Assembly: GCA_050246875.1 (NCBI GenBank)
Contig: JBFWVF010000011.1
Location: 1 to 64,000 of the forward strand
Length of the DNA stretch: 64,000 nucleotides
From: SHWB01 sp050246875
GTDB taxonomy: Bacteria; Pseudomonadota; Alphaproteobacteria; UBA6615
Direction of reading: 5' to 3'
The notes below the pieces were generated by a model. It saw only the letters and a list, made by a program, of their open reading frames with translations. It ran no database searches and was not told where the DNA came from. Positions 19,301-28,057 of this stretch are shown here, piece by piece (position 1 is the first letter of the stretch; every line of letters starts with the position of its first letter). Position numbers and translations under genes: made by a program.

Positions 19301-21924
19301 GCGTAGAGACGGTCCGCGTCGCTGACGGACGAGGCGATGATGTTGGTGATCGACGTGCCGGCGTTGGCCGCCGCGGCCACATCCTCGTTGATGGCGCTGA
19401 GGCTCGGCGTTCCGGTATTGTCGAGCACCGGCACGTCGTTCAACGGGTTGATGGTGATCGTCGCGCTCTCGACGGCCGTGCTGAACGCCGTCGTACCGCC
19501 ATTGGTCGAGACGTTGACGCCCGTCTGGCCATTGGTGCCCGAGGTCTGGTCCCAGGCACGCCAGCGCAGCTCGACGGTGCCATAGAAGTTTTCGTTCGGC
19601 ACGAAGCGGATGAGCGCGGTCGGATTCAGAAGAACGGCGTTGGTGTCGGACAGCGGCGAGCCGGCGCTGTTGCCCGACACGTCGGCGCCGGGCGCCGCCG
19701 CGAGCGTGCTCCAGCTCGTTCCGCCGTTCGTCGAGAACTGCCAGGTACCGGCGGGCCGTGTCGCGTTGTCCGCGGTGATGTAGACCGACGTCGTCGCGAA
19801 GGTGACGGCGATGCCCTCGACCGACGCATTGTCGACGTCGGTGATCGCCGCGGCGCTACCGACAAGCTTGTCACCGGCGGCCACCGTCACCCCCGGTGCC
19901 AGCCCCGTCGCATCGCGCACGGCATAGACCGCCACGTTGGCGGCCACGGAATCCTCGGCGATGGCTGACAGCGAGTGCGTCGGCGTGTTGTCGAGCACCG
20001 GCGCGTCGTTGACGCCCGTGACGGTGATCGTCAGCGTCTGAGTGACCGTGCCGCCCTGACCGTCGCTGGCCGTGTAGGTGAACGTCTCGGTCGCCTGCTG
20101 CTGCGCGCCGCCCGGGTCGGTCGCGCCGCGCAGCGCCTGCATGGTGGCGCTGCCGGTCGGGTTGTAGGTGTAGGTGCCGTTGGCGTTCAGAACCAGCGTC
20201 GCGCCGGTCGTGCTGGTCAGCGTGTTGCCCGCCGTCGCGGTGGAGGTACCGTCGGTCACCTGCGTGACGGTAAGCGTCGTGCCGGTATCGACATCGCTGT
20301 CGTTCGACAGCACGCCCGTGCCGGCCGTGCTCCGCGATACGGCGGTGTCCTCGTTGGTCGTATTCGTGTCGGGCGATGCCGTCGGCGCATCGTTGACGCC
20401 CGTAACCGTAATGGTCACGGTCGCCGTGTCGGAACCGCCGTCGCCGTCGGAGATCTGGTAGGTGTAGCTGACGTTGGCCGACTGGCCGGTGCCTAGGTAG
20501 TTGAACTGGCCGTTGGGATTGAACGTCAGGCTGCCGTTGGCGTTCTGCGTCACGATGCCGTCGTTGGCGCGGGTGCCGGCGGCCGTCGTCGCCAGCGTCG
20601 TGGCGGCGGCGAGATTGCCCGTGGCCCCGTTCATGTGGGTCACGGTCAACGTCGTGCCCGTATCGGGATCGGTATCGTTGCCCAGCGTGCCGCTCGCGGC
20701 GACGTTGAGCACGGTGTTCTGGTCGGTGGTATAGGCGTCGTTGACGGCGTCGGGACCGTCGTTGACGCCGTTGATGGTGATCGTCACCGTGGCGATCGCG
20801 GTCAGCCCGCCGGGATCGGTGATGGTGTACTGGTACTGTACCGTTGCCGTGTCGCCGACGCCCAGCGACGTGTACTGGCCGTTCGGATCGAACACGAACG
20901 TACCGTTCGACTGCTGCGTCAGCAGGGTCGGCGTCGTGCCGGCATTGAGCGTGATCTGGGCACCGATCGCGGCCTGGCTGCCGTTGACGCCTCGCACATT
21001 GATCGCGTCGCCGTCCGGGTCGCTGTCGTTGCCCATGATCTGGTTGAGGGCATTGACGGTCAGCACCGCGTTGGCATTGGTGCTGAAGGCATCGTTCACT
21101 GCCACCGGCGGGTTGTTGACCGCGACCACGATCGGCGTGTCGGGCGTGCCGCCCGGCTCGTCCTCGATCCGCTGCCCCCCGGGCTCCGAGCCGACAAGGT
21201 AATGCACGAACACTGGCGGCGGATAACCCGTGTCGATGGCGTAGATGACCGGGTTGACCACCGTGTTGCCGACCGGATTGATGGTCGGCGACGCGAGCGC
21301 ACCCGCCAAGACCGCGTCGGCCGCCTGTGGAGCGCCGTCGCCGCCGGCCGCGGTGCTCACCTCGCCGGCCAGGGTTGCGCCTTCCGCGTTCAGCAGTTCG
21401 GGCGCCGGAATCGTCTGGCCGCCGGCCAGCACCAGCATCGCCGGGTTCTCGCCCTGGGCGACCGGGAAGAAATCCACCAGCAGCAGCGACTGGCCGGACG
21501 ACAGGACCACCAGCAGGTCCTCGCCCAGCTCGAACATCGTGCTGCCTTCGAGATCGAGGTCGTTGAGGTTGACTTCGACCCCCGCCCCCATCTCGATGAT
21601 GATCGACGGCGCGCCTTCCGCGCCCTGCGCGGCAGTCAGCGTCGATTCCGCCGCTTCCTCGCGGCCGAGGAATCCGACCTTGTCGAGGAAGACCTCGCCG
21701 CCATCCGGAAACACCACGACGACGCCGTCGCCTTCGGCCCGGGTCGTCACGCCCTCCATGGGCACGGTGAAGGTGATGCGCTGGCCCGGCTGCACGTCGA
21801 GGACGACACGCCCGCCTGCAGGTGGCACACGCTCCACCAGCACGTCGCCACGATCCGTGGTCGACACGATGCCTGTCGCTTCCGCCTGGGCGATCTGAAG
21901 CTCGCCCGACCCGTCACGCGCCAT
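16378..21924 (-). CDS. Cadherin/VCBS-FG-GAP-RTX type I secreted surface protein
   Basis: About 1848 residues. I prefer the ATG at 21924 because GGAG lies six bases upstream; an in-frame ATG at 21936 would add four residues. The first ~260 residues are a non-repeat N-terminal region with LLVVLSSGQSLLLVDFF and a TAAG tetrapeptide (nt 21354-21343). Then come VCBS/cadherin-like domains (PVAVNDAFSTN, NDSDPDGDAINV, GVNDGPDAVNDAY), modules with TxRAWDQ, and seven FG-GAP repeats of the type GDVNGDGYDDMIIGA between about residues 1225 and 1640, which should fold as an integrin-like propeller. Near residue 1692 a short RTX stretch (GGAGADTLIGGGGADYLAGG) precedes a ~100-residue C-terminal tail, the usual place of the type I secretion signal. 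It lies between the giant protein gene and the tolC-like gene on the same strand. Adhesion is inferred. Confidence 0.92.
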   Translation of the reverse strand: MARDGSGELQIAQAEATGIVSTTDRGDVLVERVPPAGGRVVLDVQPGQRITFTVPMEGVTTRAEGDGVVVVFPDGGEVFLDKVGFLGREEAAESTLTAAQGAEGAPSIIIEMGAGVEVNLNDLDLEGSTMFELGEDLLVVLSSGQSLLLVDFFPVAQGENPAMLVLAGGQTIPAPELLNAEGATLAGEVSTAAGGDGAPQAADAVLAGALASPTINPVGNTVVNPVIYAIDTGYPPPVFVHYLVGSEPGGQRIEDEPGGTPDTPIVVAVNNPPVAVNDAFSTNANAVLTVNALNQIMGNDSDPDGDAINVRGVNGSQAAIGAQITLNAGTTPTLLTQQSNGTFVFDPNGQYTSLGVGDTATVQYQYTITDPGGLTAIATVTITINGVNDGPDAVNDAYTTDQNTVLNVAASGTLGNDTDPDTGTTLTVTHMNGATGNLAAATTLATTAAGTRANDGIVTQNANGSLTFNPNGQFNYLGTGQSANVSYTYQISDGDGGSDTATVTITVTGVNDAPTASPDTNTTNEDTAVSRSTAGTGVLSNDSDVDTGTTLTVTQVTDGTSTATAGNTLTSTTGATLVLNANGTYTYNPTGSATMQALRGATDPGGAQQQATETFTYTASDGQGGTVTQTLTITVTGVNDAPVLDNTPTHSLSAIAEDSVAANVAVYAVRDATGLAPGVTVAAGDKLVGSAAAITDVDNASVEGIAVTFATTSVYITADNATRPAGTWQFSTNGGTSWSTLAAAPGADVSGNSAGSPLSDTNAVLLNPTALIRFVPNENFYGTVELRWRAWDQTSGTNGQTGVNVSTNGGTTAFSTAVESATITINPLNDVPVLDNTGTPSLSAINEDVAAAANAGTSITNIIASSVSDADRLYATTTVPSGLAITAVDTTNGTWQFTTDGGSNWTTFGALSNTSATLLASNANTFVRFLPNANYNGTADITYRAWDQSNLGQLSGIVTIANGAVGVNVSTGGGTTAYSLLQESAQISVNAVNDAPVLATNAGLQIPNAGTKTITNTILNVTDVDNTSAQVTYTLTSVPANGTLKKSGVALGIGGTFTQADVNANAITFEHTNGGGNGSFTFTVSDGQGGTIGATTANITVNNAPTAVADAASVGVNTTQLINVLGNDSDPENDSLTVTITTAPGAGTATVVGNQIQYVSTGATGNQTIGYTITDAAGNTSTANLTVSVRSPVSLANIAAGTSTDGFAIRGGAANRQAGWSVGGGGDVDGDGLDDVIVSSSTGTGTVALVYGKTTNTAVTMPTTFGTFTGGVAWAHSGASARAGYSVDMVGDFNNDGLSDFIAGAPQGGGSGAGAIVTGQTGSNLNTAFVGVYGGVAFVGTASAAGGAGTAVSGLGDINGDGLADAIVATPATNRADIVLGQTTSANLGNIAANGSVIHLTNVTSSITSPHQANQSVGAAGDFNNDGFADVLLGQALASVNNAATDTAYVVFGKASMTDLNLNGGPGVNGITITGPSGSRLGVSVETAGDVNGDGISDIVLGMPTYNPGSSVDAGGAVVIFGQTGITGTINASSAATLGTNGFFIVGGAAGDQAGLSVSGAGDVNGDGYDDMIIGAWTADPSGTSNAGTAYIVYGGASLAGSTVNLSSIAGGVGGYAIRGVAANDQTGIAVSRAGDVNGDGYADIIVGANQHDSNGSDSGSAFVVFGGIYETQVTHQGTGGADTLTGTSGANQMIGGAGADTLIGGGGADYLAGGAGDDTLRVSSTSFLRVDGGTGSDTLKLDGASLHLNLTTKGSEAVRGIETIDLGSVGGATDGSNQLTLTLQDLFQLSGTSNTLTVLGENSDKVNITMTGATVSVNTPAGYTTYTSGLATLVVQNTVDQTGITTT

Positions 21925-22133
21925 GCCGGACTCCATAGCGATCCGTCATGACCTGCGCCGGCCCGTCGCCGACACACGCCACCCGTTTCTAATAGATAGA
22001 CGATTCCGGCCCAAGATGCAATCTGGAGAGGCCGGACTTTGCTGGCAATTTCCTGAAAGTTTTAAGGAAAACCAACCTTTTCCGCTTTGGCGCCCGGATC
22101 GATGCCCCTTTCGGACCGCGGCACACGACGCCA

Positions 22134-23522
22134 CTACGGGTTGGGGGTAAGCCCCATCGTCGGCAACAACATGTTCTGCAGGGCCAGCAGGCGGAAGACC
22201 GACACATCGCGATCGACCTGTTGCGTCACGAGGTCGGTGCGGTTGTTGAACAGATCCTGCTCGGCGTCGAGCAGATCGAGCAGGCTTCGCGTGCCGAGAT
22301 CGAACTGCTGCCAGTACAGCTCCCAGATCTCGGTGTGGTGGTTCAATTCCTCGAGCAATTCGCGGGTCCGCTCACGCCCGAGCACATACTTGTTCCAGGT
22401 TTCGCGGGCATCCTCGGCCACCTCGCGCCGCATCACGTCGATTTCCTCGCGCGCGCGCACCAGCCGGTGCTCCAGTTCGCGGACGCGACCGATATCGGCG
22501 CCGCCGCGGTAGAGGTTGTAGCGCATCCGCAGCATGGCCCGGACGTCGTTGTTGTACCCGCGGGTACCGTCGAGGTTCTTGTTGTAGCCGCCGGCCAGCT
22601 CGAGGTTGACGCGCGGGTAGAGCGGCCCCTTGACGACCTCGACCGCCTCGCCGATGGCGTCGGTTTCCGACGAGACGACACGCACAGACGGATGTTCGGT
22701 CACGACCCGGTCGGTGATCTCGTCGACATCGCGCGGCAGGGCGAAATCGGGCACCTCCGGCTCCAGAAGCACATCCGGAAGGCGCCCGACCGCACGCAGA
22801 TAGTTGGCATTGGCGTCGAGCAGTCGGCGCACCGCCTCGGTTTCCTCCGAGCGCGCCTTGGAGAGACGGGCACTGGCCTCGGCGAGTTCGACCTTGCTGC
22901 CGCTGCCGCCGCGGAACCGCTGGTCGGCGGCGGCGCGCAGGCTCTCGTGCGACCGCACGTTCTCGCGCGTGATCTCCAGCAACACGCGCTCGCGCAGGAC
23001 GGCGTAGTACACCTCGACCACGCGCAAGGTCAGCAGTTCGGCCGTTTCGGTGATCTGGCGCGCCGCCGCCTCCAGACGATGGCGGTTGCGCTGGATCTCG
23101 TGGTCGGCGGCGAACCCGTCGAACAGCAGCTGCGTGACGACGAGGTTCGATTCATACCGGCGCATGTTGAGGGTGCCGCTTTCGCCGACATCCCGACCCT
23201 CGCGGCCGCGCGTCGTCGGGTTGTTGCTCCACTCGGTGCCGGTCGCCGCGTCGAGATCGACCCACGGGTGCCAGAAGCCAAGCGCCTGGATGAGTTCCTG
23301 CTCGACGGCGTTGCGTTCCTCGCGCGCCGACTTCATGTCGGGGTTCTCGCGCAGGGTGGTGATGATGGCGTCGTCGAGGGTAAAGGCCTGGGCACGCGCC
23401 GGCGCCGGCGCGCCGAGCGCGCACAGCACCGCACACGCGGCGAGGCTCGCCACGAGCCACGCTGCACGGATATTCCTGATGCCGCATCGAGCGGCCATGG
23501 CTGCTTTGCCTGTCGAACTCAT
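22134..23522 (-). CDS. TolC-family outer-membrane channel of the type I exporter
   Basis: About 462 residues. From the ATG at 23522 the protein opens with a basic stretch and a hydrophobic signal peptide (AAWLVASLAACAVLCALGA, then PARAQA before FTLDDAI). The rest is the long-helix pattern of outer-membrane efflux proteins: two related halves with LTLRVVEVYYAVLRERVLLE, NYLRAVGRLP, NLELAGGYNKN and LDLLDAEQDLFNNRTDLV. The final D-AEQDLFNNRTDLV segment is typical of TolC/LapE-type channels of adhesin exporters. A longer frame starts upstream at 23624 but it would bury the signal peptide. It sits directly behind the two giant substrates and is divergent from the ABC and fusion-protein genes, so all five genes form one secretion unit. 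Confidence 0.92.
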   Translation of the reverse strand: MSSTGKAAMAARCGIRNIRAAWLVASLAACAVLCALGAPAPARAQAFTLDDAIITTLRENPDMKSAREERNAVEQELIQALGFWHPWVDLDAATGTEWSNNPTTRGREGRDVGESGTLNMRRYESNLVVTQLLFDGFAADHEIQRNRHRLEAAARQITETAELLTLRVVEVYYAVLRERVLLEITRENVRSHESLRAAADQRFRGGSGSKVELAEASARLSKARSEETEAVRRLLDANANYLRAVGRLPDVLLEPEVPDFALPRDVDEITDRVVTEHPSVRVVSSETDAIGEAVEVVKGPLYPRVNLELAGGYNKNLDGTRGYNNDVRAMLRMRYNLYRGGADIGRVRELEHRLVRAREEIDVMRREVAEDARETWNKYVLGRERTRELLEELNHHTEIWELYWQQFDLGTRSLLDLLDAEQDLFNNRTDLVTQQVDRDVSVFRLLALQNMLLPTMGLTPNP

Positions 23523-23698
23523 TACCCGTCGTCCGATTGGATAGCGGCAAGCGCAAGATTCATCAATAGAATATACAGCTTGAGGGGGTAAATTGACGTG
23601 GTTGATGCACACGGCACGGGCCAAGTCGTGCTATCAGACCATCCCGAGGATCCGTTCGGGGCCATGCCGCCTCCCTCCTGCCCCATGACTGGCCGATC
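23523..23698. promoter_or_regulatory. Divergent promoter region of the type I exporter
   Basis: A 176-bp spacer between the tolC-like gene (leftward) and the ABC gene (rightward), with an AT-rich centre at about 23555-23610. Leftward, TTGATG and TATCCA are separated by 17 bp and end close to the tolC start; the fit to a sigma-70 promoter is only fair. No clear rightward promoter was found. Confidence 0.35.
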
Positions 23699-25900
23699 AT
23701 GACCCTGCCTACGCCCTCCCGTTCTTCCGCCGAAGCCGCCGCGACGCTGCCGCTGCCCGCGCCGGCGGCCGGCTTCGAGGGCGACCCGCTGCTCGACTGC
23801 CTGGAGGCGCTGTGTGCCTGGCATGGCCGGCCGCGCTCGGCCGAGGCCCTGGTGGCGGGCCTGCCGGTGGGCGAGCGGGCCGATACCGACATCTTCGCCC
23901 GCGCCGCGGCCCGCGCCGGCTTCCGTTCGCGGCTGGTCCGCCGCAGCCTGGACGAGATCGACCCGCACCTGCTGCCGTGCGTGCTCCTGCTCGCGAACCG
24001 GCGCGCCTGTCTCCTGCTCGCGGTCGAGGGCGGCGAGGCCGAGATCGCCGATACTTCGACCGGCGGCGGCAGCGTGCGCCTGCCGCTGACCGAACTGGCG
24101 GCTCGGCACACGGGGAGCGTCATCTTCGTGCGCCCGCAGCCCCTGCCGGCCGACACGCGCGCCCTCGCCGACCTGCCCGGCAGCACCAAGGCCTGGTTCC
24201 TCGGCACCCTTTGGCGATTCTGGCCGCTCTATACAGAGGCCCTGGCCGCCGCGTTCCTGATCAACCTGTTCATGCTGGCGACGCCGGTCTTCATCATGAA
24301 CGTCTACGACCGCGTGCTGCCGAACGCGGCGTTCGACACGCTGTGGGCGCTCATCATCGGCATGGGGATCGTCTTCGTCTTCGACTTCCTGCTGCGCGAG
24401 CTGCGCTCCTGGTTCGTCGACGAGGCCGGCCGCAACGCCGACGTCCTGCTGGCGGCCCGCCTGTTCGAACACGTCCTCGCCCTCGAACTGAAGGCACGCC
24501 CGCGTTCGGCCGGCGCCTTCGCCAGCCAGTTGCGCGAGTTCGACACGCTGCGCGACTTTCTCTCGTCCATCACGTTCGTGGCGCTGGTCGACGTTCCCTT
24601 CGCCCTGCTGTTCATCCTCGCCGTCTGGCTGCTCGCCGGTCCCGCGATCGCGGCCATTCCGGCGATCGCCTTCGTCCTCGTCCTGCTGTTCGGCCTCGCC
24701 CTGCAGCGGCCGCTCGACCGTGCCGTCGCCATGGGCGTCGAGGAGTCGGCGCGCCGGCACGGCCTGCTGGTCGAGACGATCTTCGGCCTCGACACCATCA
24801 AGAGCCAGGCCGCGGAAGGCCAGATCCAGCGCCAGTGGGAACATGTGGTCGACGCGGCGGCCGAAGGCGCCCATCGCATGCGCCTGCTGGCATCGCTCAA
24901 CATCAACGTCACGACACTCGTCTCGGCCCTCGTGTCGGTCATCGTCGTCCTGATCGGCGTCTACCAGGTCGGCGACGGCGACCTGACCATGGGTGGCCTG
25001 ATCGCCGCGGTCATCCTGTCGGGCCGCGCCCTGACGCCCATCGGCCAGGTCGCGGCCCTGCTGGTGCGCTACAATCAGGCGCGGCTCGCGTATCGCACGC
25101 TCGACCGCATCCTGAAGCTGCCGCTCGAGCGCTCGGCCGACCGCGATTTCCTCCACCGTCCAGCGCTCGCCGGCAACCTCCGCTTCGACGCCGTCACCTT
25201 TGCCTACCCTGGCCAGCAGCGGCCGGCGATCGAGCAGGTCTCGTTCGACATCCGCGCCGGCGAGCGCGTCGCGGTACTGGGTCGTATCGGCGCCGGCAAG
25301 ACGACCGTCTTCAAGCTGGTGATGGGCCTGTTCCATCCCGACAGCGGCTCGGTGCTGTTCGACGGCACGGACATCAGGCAGATCGACCCGGCCGACCTGC
25401 GCCGCGCCATCGGCTACGTGCCGCAGGATGTCTTCCTGTTCTCCGGCAGCGTGCGCGACAACATCCTGCTCGGCCGCCGCGCTGCCGGCGACGAGGAGAT
25501 GATGCACGCGGCGCGCGTCGCCGGCGTCGATGCCTTCATCGGCGGCGACCCGCAGGGCTTCGACCGGCGCGTCGGCGAACGCGGCGAGCAGCTTTCCGCG
25601 GGGCAGCGACAGTCGATCGGCATCGCGCGCGGCCTCGTCGGCGATCCGGCGATCCTGCTGCTCGACGAGCCGACCAGCCACATCGATTCGACGACCGAGG
25701 CCCAGATCATCGCCAATCTCCGCGCCGCCGTCGCCGGGCGCACCGTGCTGCTGGTGACGCACCGCCTGCAGCTGCTCGACCTCGTCGACCGCATCATCGT
25801 CGTCGATGGCGGCCGCATCGTCGCCGACGGCCCGAAGGCTGCGGTGCTGCAGACGCTGACCGAAAACACGCGCGGCGCCGAGGCGGGTGGACAGCGATGA
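23699..25900 (+). CDS. Type I secretion ABC exporter, LapB/HlyB type
   Basis: 733 residues. Residues 25-150 are a C39-peptidase-like domain (DPLLDCLEALCAWHG); whether it is active cannot be judged, and neither neighbouring substrate shows a double-glycine leader. Membrane segments lie at about 183-200, 215-232, 290-332 and 405-440. The nucleotide-binding domain has Walker A GRIGAGKT (528-535), the LSAGQ signature (632-636), Walker B AILLLDE (651-657) and the H-loop histidine 688. GRIGAGKT with the DPLLDCL start is what LapB-like adhesin exporters show. The TGA overlaps the ATG of the fusion-protein gene by three bases, so the two are translationally coupled. It powers export of the RTX proteins through the TolC-like channel. 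Confidence 0.94.
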   Translation: MTLPTPSRSSAEAAATLPLPAPAAGFEGDPLLDCLEALCAWHGRPRSAEALVAGLPVGERADTDIFARAAARAGFRSRLVRRSLDEIDPHLLPCVLLLANRRACLLLAVEGGEAEIADTSTGGGSVRLPLTELAARHTGSVIFVRPQPLPADTRALADLPGSTKAWFLGTLWRFWPLYTEALAAAFLINLFMLATPVFIMNVYDRVLPNAAFDTLWALIIGMGIVFVFDFLLRELRSWFVDEAGRNADVLLAARLFEHVLALELKARPRSAGAFASQLREFDTLRDFLSSITFVALVDVPFALLFILAVWLLAGPAIAAIPAIAFVLVLLFGLALQRPLDRAVAMGVEESARRHGLLVETIFGLDTIKSQAAEGQIQRQWEHVVDAAAEGAHRMRLLASLNINVTTLVSALVSVIVVLIGVYQVGDGDLTMGGLIAAVILSGRALTPIGQVAALLVRYNQARLAYRTLDRILKLPLERSADRDFLHRPALAGNLRFDAVTFAYPGQQRPAIEQVSFDIRAGERVAVLGRIGAGKTTVFKLVMGLFHPDSGSVLFDGTDIRQIDPADLRRAIGYVPQDVFLFSGSVRDNILLGRRAAGDEEMMHAARVAGVDAFIGGDPQGFDRRVGERGEQLSAGQRQSIGIARGLVGDPAILLLDEPTSHIDSTTEAQIIANLRAAVAGRTVLLVTHRLQLLDLVDRIIVVDGGRIVADGPKAAVLQTLTENTRGAEAGGQR

Positions 25901-27216
25901 TGCAGCCGGCCGACATCGACTTCCTGCCGCCGCGCGCCGCCGCCGCGCGCCGCCGCGGCCGCCTCGGCCTGCACCTGCTGGTGCTGGCGATCTCGGCCCT
26001 CGTCCTCATCGTCGGGGTGTGGGCGGCGCTGGCGACGATCGAGGAGGTGACGCGCGGCGAAGGCCGCGTGATCCCGTCGCGGCAGGTGCAGCTCATCCAG
26101 AATCTCGAGGGCGGCATCCTTGCCGAACTGCTGGTCCACGAGGGCGAGATCGTCGACAGCGGCCAGACGCTGCTCCGCATCAGCGACGTCACCGCCTCGT
26201 CCAACCTCGCGGAGAGCCAGACGCGCGCACGCACGCTGGAGGTCGAAACAACCCGCCTCGCCGCCGAGACGGAAGGGCGCGAGCCCGAGTTCGACGCCGC
26301 GCTGAAGGCCGAAGCGCCGGCGCTGGTGGCCAACGAACTCGCCCTCTACGCCTCGCGCAAGGCCAAGCTCGAGGGCGAACTTTCGGTGCTGCGCCAGCAG
26401 CGCGAGCAGCGCCGCCAGGAACTTGCCGAACTGACGGGGCGCCGCGACCAGATGCGCGAATCCCTGCGCCTCGCGGACGAGGAATTGCGGCTCACCGAAC
26501 CGATGGCCGAGCAGGGGGTCGTCCCGCGCGTCGAATTCCTGCGCCTGCAGCGCAACGTGAGCGAGCTGCGCGGCCAGTTCGACGCGACGGTCGCCGCGAT
26601 CCGCCGCGCGGAGGCCGGCATCAGCGAGATCGTGCAGCGCGTCGCCGCGGCGGAATCGAGCTTCCGCAACGAGGTCCGTATCGAGCTGAACCGCAAGCTG
26701 GCCGAATTGTCCGCCCTCCGCGAGACGATGACCGGCGAACGCGATCGTGTGCGGCGCAGCGACGTCCGTTCGCCGGTGCGCGGCATCGTCAAGACCATCC
26801 ATGTCCAGACCATCGGCGGCGTCGTGCGGCCGGCGCAGGACATCGTCGAGATCGTGCCGCTCGACGACACGCTGCTGATCGAGGCGCGGGTGAAGCCTAC
26901 CGACATCGCCTTCATCCGCCCGCGCCAGAAGGCGACGGTGAAGATTTCGGCCTACGACTACACGGTCTACGGCGGCCTCACCGGCCAGGTCGAGGACATC
27001 AGCGCGGATTCACTTGTCGACCAGCAGACCGGCCACAGCTACTACCGCGTGCGCGTCCGCACCGACAGCGACCAGCTCGGCGACGGCAAGGAAGACCTTC
27101 CGATCATCCCCGGCATGACCGCGACGGTCGACATCCTCACCGGCGAGAAGACGGTGCTGAGCTACCTCGCCCGTCCCGTACTGCACCTGCGCGACAACGC
27201 GCTCCGCGAGCGGTGA
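25897..27216 (+). CDS. HlyD/LapC-type membrane fusion protein of the type I exporter
   Basis: 439 residues from ATG at 25897, overlapping the ABC gene. A short cytoplasmic N-terminus rich in arginine is followed by one membrane helix at about 22-44 (LGLHLLVLAISALVLIVGVW). VTRGEGRVIPSRQVQLIQNL and EGGILAELLVHEGEIV form the first lipoyl half. A long coiled coil fills about 105-275, and SPVRGIVKTIHVQTIGGVV with the PGMTATVDILTGEKTVL end is the standard C-terminal HlyD signature. It bridges the ABC protein and the outer-membrane channel. The stop lies three bases from the stop of the convergent hydratase gene. Confidence 0.95.
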   Translation: MMQPADIDFLPPRAAAARRRGRLGLHLLVLAISALVLIVGVWAALATIEEVTRGEGRVIPSRQVQLIQNLEGGILAELLVHEGEIVDSGQTLLRISDVTASSNLAESQTRARTLEVETTRLAAETEGREPEFDAALKAEAPALVANELALYASRKAKLEGELSVLRQQREQRRQELAELTGRRDQMRESLRLADEELRLTEPMAEQGVVPRVEFLRLQRNVSELRGQFDATVAAIRRAEAGISEIVQRVAAAESSFRNEVRIELNRKLAELSALRETMTGERDRVRRSDVRSPVRGIVKTIHVQTIGGVVRPAQDIVEIVPLDDTLLIEARVKPTDIAFIRPRQKATVKISAYDYTVYGGLTGQVEDISADSLVDQQTGHSYYRVRVRTDSDQLGDGKEDLPIIPGMTATVDILTGEKTVLSYLARPVLHLRDNALRER

Positions 27217-27219
27217 GGT

Positions 27220-28005
27220 TCACTCGAACGTCGCCCGCACCTCGCCGATCCCGTCCCAGCGCACCACCACCTCGCGCGCGTCGCCGAGCAGCTTCGGCAT
27301 CGCCGCCGCGCCGGTCGTCACGTACCAGCCGGCGCGCAGCCATTCGCCGCGCCGGGCGAGGCGCGCGACCATGCCGACGAGTGTGGCGAAGGCATCCGTC
27401 TGGGCATCTCCCTCGAACGCCGTCGAAACGACCTTGCCGTCATAGACGACCTCGACGCCGATCTTCCGCATGTCGCGTTCGCGCCAGCCGGGAATCGGTG
27501 GGCCTGGGATGTAGCCCCAGGCAACGCCCATGTCGGCGATCTGCAGCTTCTGGTCGGTATGCATGGGGTCGTTCCATACCGTCCCCGCCAGTTCGAGGCC
27601 GCAGATCGCCTCGGCGGCGCCGGCGATCTCGTCCTCGCTGTAGGGCGTGCCGCGCAGCGGCAGTCCGCGTGTCATGCGGAAGCCGAACTCAGCTTCGATG
27701 AACAGCGACCGGATGTTCGGCCGCTTCAGCCGTGCCGGTGCCGCGTACAGACGTTCGGCGATCATCGGCCCGGTCATCCAGTCAACATAGCCCGGGCGAC
27801 CGGGACTGCTCGGCGCGGCGAAGCCGATCTTCCAGCCGGTCACCGTGCCGCCGAGGCGCGCGAACAGGGCGTCCCGGATGGCCTCGGCCTCGGCAAGTCC
27901 CTGCGGCCGCAGCTCTTCCGGCAGTGTATCGAGACCCTTGCCGCCGCTGCGTGCGGCATAGAGCAGGTCTGCCGCGCGCACGATACCCGCATGGTCGAGT
28001 GCCAT
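27220..28005 (-). CDS. 2-keto-4-pentenoate hydratase-family protein, copy 1
   Basis: 261 residues, the usual length for MhpD-like enzymes of the fumarylacetoacetate-hydrolase fold. Seen: VTGWKIGFAAPS (the GxKxG-type substrate loop), FIEAEFGFRMTRGLP (metal-binding acidic ExE), AICGLELAGTVW and VTTGAAAMPK. Family enzymes hydrate 2-oxo-4-enoic acids or decarboxylate oxaloacetate-like acids in aromatic meta-cleavage routes. It is the last gene of a leftward operon with a closely related copy 52 bp upstream and a deacetylase-like gene before that. No ring-cleavage dioxygenase is nearby, so the substrate is unknown. Confidence 0.85.
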   Translation of the reverse strand: MALDHAGIVRAADLLYAARSGGKGLDTLPEELRPQGLAEAEAIRDALFARLGGTVTGWKIGFAAPSSPGRPGYVDWMTGPMIAERLYAAPARLKRPNIRSLFIEAEFGFRMTRGLPLRGTPYSEDEIAGAAEAICGLELAGTVWNDPMHTDQKLQIADMGVAWGYIPGPPIPGWRERDMRKIGVEVVYDGKVVSTAFEGDAQTDAFATLVGMVARLARRGEWLRAGWYVTTGAAAMPKLLGDAREVVVRWDGIGEVRATFE

Positions 28006-28057
28006 TGCATCCTCCCGGCAGGCCGACGCGCGGCCTCGCGTTGTTATCGTGGCGGTA

